This document shows, piece by piece, positions 57,024 through 64,000 of a DNA stretch of 64,000 nt. The notes beneath the pieces are model-generated. The model saw nothing but the letters and a program-made list of their open reading frames with translations. It was not told the DNA's origin and did no database searches. Position 1 is the stretch's first letter, and each line of letters opens with the position of its first letter. Location: contig DHDP01000012.1 of assembly GCA_002399405.1 (NCBI GenBank), forward strand, positions 124,001 to 188,000. Direction: 5' to 3'. The DNA comes from Treponema sp. UBA4873 (GTDB lineage Bacteria > Spirochaetota > Spirochaetia > Treponematales > Treponemataceae). Made by a program: the position numbers and the translations under genes.

Positions 57024-58575
57024 CGCACTTCCTGCACTTCTCATCATACCGGCCGTTCATGTCTTTCGATACATACGGCGTCATTCGTTCCCACACCGAC
57101 GCAAGTTTTTCCGTGAACGCATTTCCCAGTATATTGTTAAACATATATTCACGGCAGAGCGGTACACTTCCGTCCGCCAAAATCGTCATGTCGCGGCGGA
57201 TATGCCAGCACGGATTCCGCTCGAGCGGCGAAAGGTCTGCAGGTTTGCAGTCAGGCAGCAGACCGCCGAAAGAATCATATTTCTGAATGATAAGCCTGCC
57301 GCACGACGGGCTTTTGTCGTCCTTCCAGTACCGGTAGAATTTTTCAAGCTCGTTTTCATTCGTGTTCGTGCGCACGAGCTGCGGATAAACATTTCCCGGA
57401 AAATACTCCTGCAGGAGAGGGACCGAAGCTGCTGCCTGCGAAAGAAGCGCGTTTCCGCCGCGCATTTTACGGTACGTCTCTTCAGTCGCTGCGTCGAGCG
57501 AAATTATCCAGAGCATCTTTCCGCCGGCGGCGGCTTTCACCGCCCGGCACAGTTCATCGGTGACAAGCGTTCCGTCAGTTTCCACCATGACGGACAGGTC
57601 GTCTTCCGCAGCGACCGTTTTCACGAAATCGACAAAATCAGGATGGAGCAGCGGTTCTCCCCACGCCGAAAGCGAAACGACTGCTTTGCCCGAAAGCTCC
57701 GCCATCTGCTTTACGAGCGGTTTGAACTGCGCAATCGTCATACGTCCGGCCTTATCCGACGACGGCGGAAATCCGTACTTCTTTTGAAATTCCTCCGGAT
57801 ACGGACAGTACGTGCACGTTCCCGGGCAGCGGGACTCAATCTGCACGTTGTAAAAACCCGGTACCGTTTTAAGCACAGTCACAAGGCCTGCCGCCGTTTC
57901 GGACAATTTCTCCGCGTCAGTTTCCCCCGAGGAGGAATCGTAGAGCGCACGGCACGCGGAAAATCCGGCCTTTGTCCCGCACTCAAATTCTAACCGGTAC
58001 AGCCGCCAGTCTTTCGGTGCGAGCACCGTCTCGATTTCGAACGAATTGATGTCGGTTTTGAGAAGCGTTCCGATGCTGTTCCGCTCAACGGCCGTTCCGC
58101 CGAGTTTCTGCTGCGCTGTCCGTGAAAGTTCCGCAAGAATCGGTACGGTGCCTTTATCGAGCACTTCGGAAGCAAAGCCGTACGGATATCCGTCCGCAAA
58201 CGTATATTCAGCCGCATACTTTTCGTGGGTCGAAACAAGTTCTCCGGTGAGGACTTTATCGAGGAACGGACAGTCCGCAAAAGCGTAAACTGCGGCGTCC
58301 GCACCGGCCTGTGCTGCGGCAGAATCAATTCCGTCGAGGAGGGACGTAAGCGTCCAGCTGCTGTTTTCCGTAATCACAACGGAAACGCCTGCTTTCTGCG
58401 CTTCGCTTCCGCATAATGCGCTGTTGCCCGGCGCGGCGAATATAAAAATCCCGGCGTTTCCCGGAACGGAAGCAGCCCACAGGAGAGCACGATCGTATGC
58501 CGATTCACCGTCGAACGCTTTTTCGAACATATAGTGCGAATCAGAGGCGGCAAATAAAATAACTGCAGTTTTCAT
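56998..58575 (-). CDS. Spiro-SPASM radical-SAM protein with nucleotidyltransferase-like N-terminus
   Basis: This 525-residue protein joins two modules. Residues 1-220 look like a MobA/SpsF-type nucleotidyltransferase (DAAVYAFADCPFLDKVLTGE, EYTFADGYPYGFASEVLD) without a good G-rich loop, so it may be inactive. From about residue 240 it is a radical-SAM enzyme with CxxxCxxC at Cys250, 254 and 257 (CPGTCTYC) and a C-terminal SPASM-type auxiliary Fe-S region (CWHIRRDMTILADG, VPLCREYM, CRKCDEY). This is the architecture of the spirochaete-restricted 'spiro-SPASM' family. SPASM enzymes modify peptides or other substrates; the target here is unknown. It heads the operon that runs to the amidase and GerMN gene. 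Confidence 0.85.
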   Translation of the reverse strand: MKTAVILFAASDSHYMFEKAFDGESAYDRALLWAASVPGNAGIFIFAAPGNSALCGSEAQKAGVSVVITENSSWTLTSLLDGIDSAAAQAGADAAVYAFADCPFLDKVLTGELVSTHEKYAAEYTFADGYPYGFASEVLDKGTVPILAELSRTAQQKLGGTAVERNSIGTLLKTDINSFEIETVLAPKDWRLYRLEFECGTKAGFSACRALYDSSSGETDAEKLSETAAGLVTVLKTVPGFYNVQIESRCPGTCTYCPYPEEFQKKYGFPPSSDKAGRMTIAQFKPLVKQMAELSGKAVVSLSAWGEPLLHPDFVDFVKTVAAEDDLSVMVETDGTLVTDELCRAVKAAAGGKMLWIISLDAATEETYRKMRGGNALLSQAAASVPLLQEYFPGNVYPQLVRTNTNENELEKFYRYWKDDKSPSCGRLIIQKYDSFGGLLPDCKPADLSPLERNPCWHIRRDMTILADGSVPLCREYMFNNILGNAFTEKLASVWERMTPYVSKDMNGRYDEKCRKCDEYYTFNF

Positions 58576-58583
58576 CTCTTAAT

Positions 58584-58610
58584 TTATCGGCCAGTCCGTT
58601 GAACAAATTG
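58584..58610 (-). promoter_or_regulatory. Sigma-28-like -10 box before the spiro-SPASM operon
   Basis: On the minus strand GCCGATAA (58591-58584) is identical to the sigma-28 -10 consensus and to the box before flgF. At the right 15-nt distance the -35 is CAAT, only half matching TAAA. The predicted RNA start is only two or three nt before the ATG. It is suggestive but weak, since an 8-mer is expected about twice by chance in this window. Confidence 0.3.
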
Positions 58611-58627
58611 AAGGTTATGTATAAAAT
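58599..58627 (+). promoter_or_regulatory. Possible xseA promoter giving a leaderless mRNA
   Basis: TTGAAC (58599-58604) and TAAAAT (58622-58627) are 17 nt apart. The RNA would start at about 58634, right at the ATG of 58635, where no ribosome-binding site is present. Confidence 0.4.
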
Positions 58628-58634
58628 TATATCC

Positions 58635-59855
58635 ATGACACCGTCCGTTCTGCCGGAAGACACCGTTTTTACCGTAACACAGATTACCGACCTCATCAAG
58701 GAAATGATAGAGGGCGCTTTTCCGGCTATTATTATAGAAGGAGAAATCTCCAATTACCGGCCGGCAAGTTCCGGTCATCTCTATTTTACGCTGAAGGACG
58801 ATAATGCCCAGATAAGCGCCGTCATGTTCAGGAGTGCGGCATCGGCGCTCAGCTTTACTCCGAAGGACGGTACGCTCGTGCGCTGCACGGGAAAGCTTAC
58901 CGTCTATCCTGCGCGCGGCAATTATCAGATACTCATTACAAAAATGGAAATTGCAGGAGCGGGAAACATTCTGCAGATGCTCGAGGAGCGTAAAAAGAAG
59001 CTTGCTGCCGAGGGCCTTTTCGAGGGCGCCCGGAAACGCCGCCTTCCCGCCTTTCCTCGTACGGTCGGCGTAGTCACAAGTCCGACGGGAGCCGCGCTCC
59101 GCGACATTCTGCAGATAACGAAACGGCGCAATTCCTGCGTCTCCGTCGTCATATTTCCGGCCCTTGTACAGGGAGACGAAGCGGCGGAATCAATCGTGCG
59201 GCAGATTAATGCGGCAAACGCGTTCCGTATGTGCGACGTGCTTATAGTGGGCCGCGGCGGCGGTTCGCTTGAAGACCTGCTGCCGTTCAGCGACGAACGC
59301 GTTGTGAGAACGATTGCGGCGTCCGAAATCCCCGTCGTTTCCGCAGTCGGACACGAAATAGACTGGGCGCTTTCCGACTATGCTGCGGACGTCCGCGCCC
59401 CCACGCCTTCGGCTGCGGCGGAACTCGTCGTACCGCTCAAGGCGGACATCATGCAGGACCTGCAGTCGTATGCGGACGACCTGTATAATACAATCAGGCA
59501 GAAAGTCGAGAACATGAAACTCGTCGTACGCACGTTCAATCCCGACAATCTTGAACTGCAGTTCCGCACGATTGAACAGCCGCTTCTCGCAAGGTTCGAC
59601 AACGCAAAAGTCGCGCTGCTGCAAAATATGGATACAAAACTCAAGGACACGAAGCAGCACATAGAGATGTGCGTGCAGATACTCGAAAGTGCAAGTCCCG
59701 AAACGATCCTCGCGCGCGGTTACTCGATGGTCCGCGAAAAGTCGACGCAGAGGATTGTGCGCGACGCAGCGCAGACAAATCCGGGGACCGAACTGGAAAT
59801 CGTTCCCTCAAAAGGAAAACTCACCGCCCGGGTCCTTTCCGTGAGCAGTGATTGA
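58635..59855 (+). CDS. xseA: Exodeoxyribonuclease VII large subunit
   Basis: This 406-residue (from ATG 58635) nuclease subunit has an N-terminal OB fold (FTVTQITDLIKEMIEGAFPA, GEISNYRPASSGHLYFTLKD) and the catalytic domain with TSPTGAALRDILQI, GRGGGSLEDLLPFSDE and GHEIDWALSDYAADVRAPTPS. The coiled-coil region and C-terminal ARGYSMVR complete the family. An ATG 18 nt upstream (58618) is possible, but MTPSVLPEDTVFTVTQ matches the family start. ExoVII degrades single-stranded DNA from both ends. The xseB gene follows after an unusual 216-nt gap. Confidence 0.92.
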   Translation: MTPSVLPEDTVFTVTQITDLIKEMIEGAFPAIIIEGEISNYRPASSGHLYFTLKDDNAQISAVMFRSAASALSFTPKDGTLVRCTGKLTVYPARGNYQILITKMEIAGAGNILQMLEERKKKLAAEGLFEGARKRRLPAFPRTVGVVTSPTGAALRDILQITKRRNSCVSVVIFPALVQGDEAAESIVRQINAANAFRMCDVLIVGRGGGSLEDLLPFSDERVVRTIAASEIPVVSAVGHEIDWALSDYAADVRAPTPSAAAELVVPLKADIMQDLQSYADDLYNTIRQKVENMKLVVRTFNPDNLELQFRTIEQPLLARFDNAKVALLQNMDTKLKDTKQHIEMCVQILESASPETILARGYSMVREKSTQRIVRDAAQTNPGTELEIVPSKGKLTARVLSVSSD

Positions 59856-60071
59856 ATGAAATCAGTATAGTTATTACCGTCTTTTCGCCCCAGATGACGG
59901 ACTCCGGTAATAACCTTTTAAATACAGCCGTCGGAAAGAGGGCTGCGGAACCAAAAATAAGCCCGCGTGCGCCTCTCGCTGCTGCGAGCCGGAGCAAAGC
60001 CGGATTATTTTTGGCGGGAGCAAATTTCTTCCCGACAAATGCAATCAGTATGTTATTACCGGAGGACCGCC
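59856..60071 (+). ncRNA. Structured leader/spacer before xseB (riboswitch-like candidate)
   Basis: GTTATTACCG (59870-59879) can pair with CGGTAATAAC (59905-59914). The same second strand, as CTCCGGTAATAAC (59902-59914), can instead pair over 13 perfect bases with GTTATTACCGGAG (60052-60064), which includes the xseB ribosome-binding site. Between lie further stems: CAGCC/GGCTG (59925-59945), a long-range CCAAAAATAA/TTATTTTTGG pair (59951-59960 with 60005-60014) enclosing CTCGC/GCGAG and CCGG/CCGG hairpins, and CGGGA/TCCCG (60015-60034). The ends are also direct repeats of about 19 nt, so an old insertion is the alternative reading. Confidence 0.5.
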
Positions 60072-60350
60072 ATGAAAAATTTTGAACAAAACCTCGAAAC
60101 GCTCGAAAAACTCACCGCAGACATAAAGCGCAACGATATATCGCTTGAAGATGCGCTCAAAGATTTCGAGCAGGGAATCAAACTTGCCCGCGGCATGGAA
60201 GCGGAAATCGACAAAATCGAAGGCAAAATACAGGTACTCATGAACGAACCTGCTCCCGAAACGGACACGACGCCTGAACTCGATCTGTTTTCCGGCGCCG
60301 ACGAAACGACAGGAACAGCGGGAGCGCCTGCCGAAGGAACGCGCCAGTGA
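60072..60350 (+). CDS. xseB: Exodeoxyribonuclease VII small subunit
   Basis: This 92-residue small subunit has the typical helical core FEQNLETLEKLTADIKRNDI, LEDALKDFEQGIKLARG and a disordered acidic tail of about 30 residues that is longer than usual. The ATG at 60072 has GGAGG six nt upstream; the frame is open further upstream but that part lies in the structured spacer. Several XseB subunits bind one XseA. Its stop overlaps the mutL GTG start. Confidence 0.92.
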   Translation: MKNFEQNLETLEKLTADIKRNDISLEDALKDFEQGIKLARGMEAEIDKIEGKIQVLMNEPAPETDTTPELDLFSGADETTGTAGAPAEGTRQ

Positions 60351-62272
60351 GTGCGGAGCATCCGGTCAGGCGGCTCAGCGCCGAAGTCGCACGCAAAATC
60401 GCCGCAGGTGAAGTAATCGACAGACCGAACGCTATCGTACGGGAGCTCATGGACAACGCGATAGATTCAGGTGCGGGCTCTGTTCACGTTGAAGTCGATG
60501 CAGGCGGCATTGAAAAAGTGCGCGTCGTCGACAACGGATGCGGCATGACGAAGGAAGACCTTGCCGCCTGCGCACGACCGCACGCCACGAGTAAAATCAC
60601 GACGGAAACCGACCTTCTCAAACTTTCGACGCTCGGTTTCCGCGGAGAGGCGCTTTCGTCGATTGCCGCGGTCTGCAGGCTTTCTGTCTCATCAGGCACG
60701 TGGAAAATGCGCGCGTCTGTTACCGAGGATCATATTATCGAACCTGTTCCGCCTGTTTCAGGTACGATCGTGCAGGCAGAAGGATTGTTCGAAAACTTCC
60801 CCGCCCGCCGTCTTTTCCTCAAGCGTCCGGCGTCGGAAATGCTCATGTGCCGCACGACGTTCATCGAAAAATCGCTTCCCCGCCCCGATATTGCGTTTAC
60901 ATTCACCGCAGACGGTGAGCGCCGTCTTACGCTTGAACGGGGCGTTCCGCTCAGGGCCCGTTTCGTACAGGCGACGGAACAGTCTGAAAACGAGTCGCTT
61001 TTCTATGAGATTTCGGGGAATGCGGGCGGTGAAAAACCGGACTGGTCGTTTACCGTCGTCATCGGCGAACCGGGCATTTTCCGCTCAAACAAAAAAGACA
61101 TCTATATTTTCGTAAACGGCAGGAGAATTGCGGAATATTCGCTTGTGCAGGCAATCGAGTACGGAGGACAGGGCTATTTTCCGAACGGGACATATCCGGT
61201 TGCAGCGCTTTTTGTTACGATGAATCCGGAATTCGTCGATTTCAATATCCACCCGGCAAAAAAGGAAGCGCGCTTCAAGGATCTTTCCGGCCTGCATCAC
61301 GGCGTAAGCACGGCCGTGCGGGATTTTTTCCATCATTACACAGTAAAAACGATGACGGACCGGAACGCCCCGGAAGATACAGCCAGTAAGTCACCCGAAC
61401 TTGACCTGCATGCAGATGCAGCGGGTACACCGTATACGAAGGGCGCCCCTGACGACACAGCCGGCCACATCGTTATGCACCGCGGCGGAATTAATTTCCA
61501 TACGCCGGGAGAAAGCGGATACAGGGTACCTCTGGATGATGTCCGCTCGCGCTTTTTTTCCGGCAGGACAGGCGGCGCCGGAGATGCGCCAGAAGCGTTC
61601 AAGCGGGGAGAATCTCCGTATTCTGCCGGCAAAGACAAGAACGAACCACAATCAGTTCCGTATGTAATCGAACATCCGTCGGACAACGTTCAGCCGCTTG
61701 CCGATGCTGCGCTCTCGGAATCTCCGCCGGTGCCGTTTCACTTTATAGGCAGCGCGCTCGGCACGTTCCTCATCGCGGAAAAGGACGAAACGCTTTACAT
61801 CATCGACAAACACGCCGCGCACGAGCGCATCCTGTACAACCGCATCATGGCCGACCAGGGAAAGTCGCAGGAACTGCTCGTGCCGTACGAAATCACGACC
61901 GAAAACGAAGCAGATGACGCCTATCTTTCAAACATACAGGACGAGCTTAAGCGGTTCGGCTTTACGGTAAAAAACTGCGGCAGCGGCAGGTGGGAGATCT
62001 CTTCCGTTCCAGAACGCTGGAAGGGAACCGAAAACGATTTGTATCATACGCTGCTCGACAGGCGGCTCGAACCTTCCGAGGTAATATCGGCAATCGCTGC
62101 AATGTCAGCGTGCAAAGCTGCCGTAAAAGACGGAGGATTCCTCGACGACGATACCGCAACGCAGCTCGTCGCCGAAACATTCGCCCTTCCCGACCCTCAC
62201 TGTCCGCACGGACGCCCTGTCTGGACGACAATCACGCGCGACCAGCTGTTCGCACTCGTAAAGCGGACTTAA
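60347..62272 (+). CDS. mutL: DNA mismatch repair protein MutL
   Basis: This 641-residue GHKL ATPase has IAAGEVIDRPNAIVRELMDN, DNGCGMTKEDL, HATSKITTETDL and TLGFRGEALSSIAAV in the N-terminal domain, then a Pro/Gly-rich linker (about 330-450) and the C-terminal dimerisation domain. The latter holds an endonuclease motif of the DQHA(x)2E type as DKHAAHERILYNR, plus ACKAAVKDG and CPHGRP, so this is a nicking MutL, as in bacteria without MutH. It starts with GTG, overlapping the xseB stop by four nt. No mutS is in the window. Confidence 0.93.
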   Translation: MSAEHPVRRLSAEVARKIAAGEVIDRPNAIVRELMDNAIDSGAGSVHVEVDAGGIEKVRVVDNGCGMTKEDLAACARPHATSKITTETDLLKLSTLGFRGEALSSIAAVCRLSVSSGTWKMRASVTEDHIIEPVPPVSGTIVQAEGLFENFPARRLFLKRPASEMLMCRTTFIEKSLPRPDIAFTFTADGERRLTLERGVPLRARFVQATEQSENESLFYEISGNAGGEKPDWSFTVVIGEPGIFRSNKKDIYIFVNGRRIAEYSLVQAIEYGGQGYFPNGTYPVAALFVTMNPEFVDFNIHPAKKEARFKDLSGLHHGVSTAVRDFFHHYTVKTMTDRNAPEDTASKSPELDLHADAAGTPYTKGAPDDTAGHIVMHRGGINFHTPGESGYRVPLDDVRSRFFSGRTGGAGDAPEAFKRGESPYSAGKDKNEPQSVPYVIEHPSDNVQPLADAALSESPPVPFHFIGSALGTFLIAEKDETLYIIDKHAAHERILYNRIMADQGKSQELLVPYEITTENEADDAYLSNIQDELKRFGFTVKNCGSGRWEISSVPERWKGTENDLYHTLLDRRLEPSEVISAIAAMSACKAAVKDGGFLDDDTATQLVAETFALPDPHCPHGRPVWTTITRDQLFALVKRT

Positions 62273-62281
62273 GGACACAGG

Positions 62282-64000
62282 CTACTTCGTACCGCCTGCC
62301 GCCGTGAGGAGTTTGTCAACTTCGTCTTTACGGTACGAAGACTGCTTCGACTGCACGTAAAGAAGATATTTTTCCGCCGACGGATTGTCCTGAAGCGACA
62401 TGCAGACTTTTGCAAGCTCGATGTACGCGTCCCAGTCAGCGTTGTCGAGCCTGAGCAGTTCAAGATACGTCGTCTTCGCGTTGTCGTACTGACCGTCGCT
62501 CGCGAACGTCTGCGCAAGATTCGAGCGCACCACGTTGTTGTTCGGATCAAGTTTGAGCGCGTTCTGAAAATAGAAAACAGCATTCTTATAATCCTTCTTT
62601 TTGAGATACGCGCTTCCCAGATCGTTGTTCGCTTCAAAATTATTCTTATCCTGATTATACGCCTGTGTAAAAAGCTGCAGCGCCATGTCGATATTCGGCG
62701 GATCCATGTTCAGGTACATGACGCCGAGATTGATTTTCGTCTTCCCGTGATTCGGGTTAAGCGTGAGCACCTCGCTGTACAGCGGAATGGCATCATCTTT
62801 TTTGCCGGTTTCATCAAGCATGAGCGCGTAATTGTACACGACGTTCGCTTCAGCATTCATGTCTTTGAGCGCGTCTTTCGTGTCATACGCTTTTTTTGCA
62901 TACGACACAGCTTCCGCCGTCTTTTTCTCCGCATACAGCGTCGTCGAAAGATTGTAATACGTCGCAGGATCCTTCTCGTCGGGGCTTAAGAGCGCAAGCG
63001 CCTTACGGTAACTGTCTTCCGACGCCCCGTAATTTCCCGAAGCATAATACACAGTGCCGAGTTCCCTGAGCGCATCCCCGTTCACATTGTTAATCCGGAT
63101 AACGTTGTTGTATGCGGTTAAAGCGCCCTGCTGGTCTCCGCGCTTCACGAGCAGCCGGGCTTCCTCGAGGTACGCCTTTTCATAACGCGGATCAATATCC
63201 CTCGCCTTTCTGAACGAGTCGAGCGCATCCTTTTCCCTTCCCAAACGGAGGTACGACAATCCGAGATTGTACTGCGCAGGAGAAAAATCTTTTCTGAACT
63301 GCACGCACGACTGGAATGAAGAGCCCGCTTCACTGTATTTTTTGAGCAGATACTGGACTTTGCCTAAATTGTAAAAATACAGGTAATTGGAATTGTCAGA
63401 GGTCACCGCTTTAGTAAGTTCGTTAAGCGCAGTCTGTCTGTCCTTTTTGTCGAGCGCGTCCATTCCGAGTATGTAATGCGCCGCCGGATCGTTCGGCGTT
63501 TTTGACACCGCCGACTGTGCATACGAGACTGCGGCGTCTTCAAGCAGTTTCTGCTGCGCCGCATCGGAAGCCTTCTGCGACGCGTCATACAGGAGAGACG
63601 CTATCTGCGAATTCTTGCTGCCGGAAAATGCCGGCTCCCCGTCGGAAATGGGCAGATTTTTCTGCGCCGCGCTGAAATGTGCAAGCGCAGAATCTATGTT
63701 CCCTGTCGCAAGCGCAGTCTTTCCCTGTGCAATTTCGTCATTGACAGACTGAATCTCCTTTTGAAGCGCCTTGTTCTTCCTGGCAAGCTCTTCCTCGGCA
63801 GCTTTGCGTGAGGCATCTTCCTGCTTCCGCTGTTCCTCCGCAGCTTTCGCCTGCGCAGCTTTTTCATCGGCAGCTTCCTGCTCTTTTTGAGCCTGAAGGC
63901 GCTCCTTTTCAAGCATATCAGTCATAGTCCGCTGATTTTTCTGCGCTTCCGCGCTGCTTTTCGCAAGTTCGTCCTTCATCGAGTCGAGCGACGACTGCAC
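62282..64000 (-). CDS. TPR/coiled-coil protein (N-terminus beyond window)
   Basis: At least 572 residues are present; the gene enters at the right edge on the minus strand. The visible N-terminal part (about 1-110) is a charged coiled coil (KEQEAADEKAAQAKAAEEQR), followed by about ten TPR units to the end (AHYILGMDALDKKDRQTAL, AQYNLGLSYLRLGREKDAL, ANNDLGSAYLKKKDYKNAV). The architecture suggests a scaffold, possibly periplasmic or membrane-anchored, but the anchor or signal would be outside the window. The stop is only nine nt from the convergent mutL stop. Confidence 0.8.
   Translation of the reverse strand: MQSSLDSMKDELAKSSAEAQKNQRTMTDMLEKERLQAQKEQEAADEKAAQAKAAEEQRKQEDASRKAAEEELARKNKALQKEIQSVNDEIAQGKTALATGNIDSALAHFSAAQKNLPISDGEPAFSGSKNSQIASLLYDASQKASDAAQQKLLEDAAVSYAQSAVSKTPNDPAAHYILGMDALDKKDRQTALNELTKAVTSDNSNYLYFYNLGKVQYLLKKYSEAGSSFQSCVQFRKDFSPAQYNLGLSYLRLGREKDALDSFRKARDIDPRYEKAYLEEARLLVKRGDQQGALTAYNNVIRINNVNGDALRELGTVYYASGNYGASEDSYRKALALLSPDEKDPATYYNLSTTLYAEKKTAEAVSYAKKAYDTKDALKDMNAEANVVYNYALMLDETGKKDDAIPLYSEVLTLNPNHGKTKINLGVMYLNMDPPNIDMALQLFTQAYNQDKNNFEANNDLGSAYLKKKDYKNAVFYFQNALKLDPNNNVVRSNLAQTFASDGQYDNAKTTYLELLRLDNADWDAYIELAKVCMSLQDNPSAEKYLLYVQSKQSSYRKDEVDKLLTAAGGTK

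Noticed and set aside
56971..57993. A 340-codon plus-strand frame opposite the spiro-SPASM gene
   Set aside because: The translation is Arg/His/Phe-rich low-quality sequence typical of shadows.
60347..62272. Loss of the catalytic residue in MutL (RELMDN instead of the usual ELVEN)
   Set aside because: The change is at the neighbouring Glu; the catalytic Glu and Asn are both retained.
1..64000. Transposases, integrases, phage genes or CRISPR arrays
   Set aside because: No such protein motif or regularly spaced repeat was found on either strand.

Overview
The window is spirochaetal and most likely from a host-associated Treponema. The evidence is the periplasmic-flagellar gene set (FlaA sheath protein, FlbB collar protein, and FlgE carrying the Lys and Cys positions used for lysinoalanine cross-linking), a radical-SAM protein of the spirochaete 'spiro-SPASM' type, and gene neighbourhoods (amidase, GerMN protein, flaA; rho, rpmE) that I recall from T. 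pallidum. The DNA is of moderate GC content, densely coding, and arranged in short operons on both strands. I saw no transposase, phage module, CRISPR array or rRNA operon. There are two tRNA genes (Phe and Glu).

Layout. 1-6.6 kb (+): end of an ankyrin protein, rsmD, a small conserved protein, a TPR protein, rlmN, a cysteine-less HMA-like protein coupled to a 2-hydroxyacid dehydrogenase, and leuCD with its own promoter and terminator. 6.6-15.1 kb (-): PRPP synthetase; a MarR repressor and flavin-binding protein with a clear palindromic operator and the remnant of a third gene; a MutY-like glycosylase with no Fe-S cysteines; a CMP-kinase-like protein; yicC; murC; and flgF-flgG-flgJ behind a consensus sigma-28 promoter. 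15.1-17 kb (+): glgC with an attenuator-like leader, then a J-domain protein. 17-23.7 kb (-): an ankyrin protein, murG, cvpA, holB-like, and an NtrB/NtrC pair; tRNA-Phe. 23.8-30.2 kb: a beta-barrel-like outer-membrane candidate (+), then flbB-fliK-flgD-flgE (-) and hexokinase (-). 30.2-37.1 kb: uvrD/pcrA (+), an ABC-F ATPase with a decayed second ATP site (-), a DEAD-box helicase (-), and an RlmK-type methyltransferase (+).

37.2-42.6 kb (-): rpsT (UUG start), hup, lnt, bactofilin, rho (with a 200-residue Asn-rich extension) and rpmE; the 3' end of rho is duplicated in tandem. 42.7-49.1 kb: a 57-residue zinc ribbon (+), plsC, a JAMM-DinG fusion helicase, a PAS-GGDEF cyclase, tRNA-Glu, and an alarmone-synthetase-TPR fusion (-). 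49.2-58.6 kb (-): flaA with its own strong promoter, downstream of a tightly overlapping six-gene operon (spiro-SPASM radical SAM, glycosyltransferase-like protein, three-domain cytidylyltransferase/PseG-like/methyltransferase, ATP-grasp, amidase, GerMN). This is the best candidate for an undescribed system, possibly one that makes and attaches a sugar to periplasmic flagella or to the wall. 58.6-62.3 kb (+): xseA, xseB and mutL; the 216-nt gap between xseA and xseB looks like a folded RNA whose arms can hide or release the xseB ribosome-binding site. 62.3-64 kb (-): a TPR/coiled-coil protein cut by the window edge.

All functional calls come from reading motifs by eye. Promoters, hairpins and RNA candidates are predictions.
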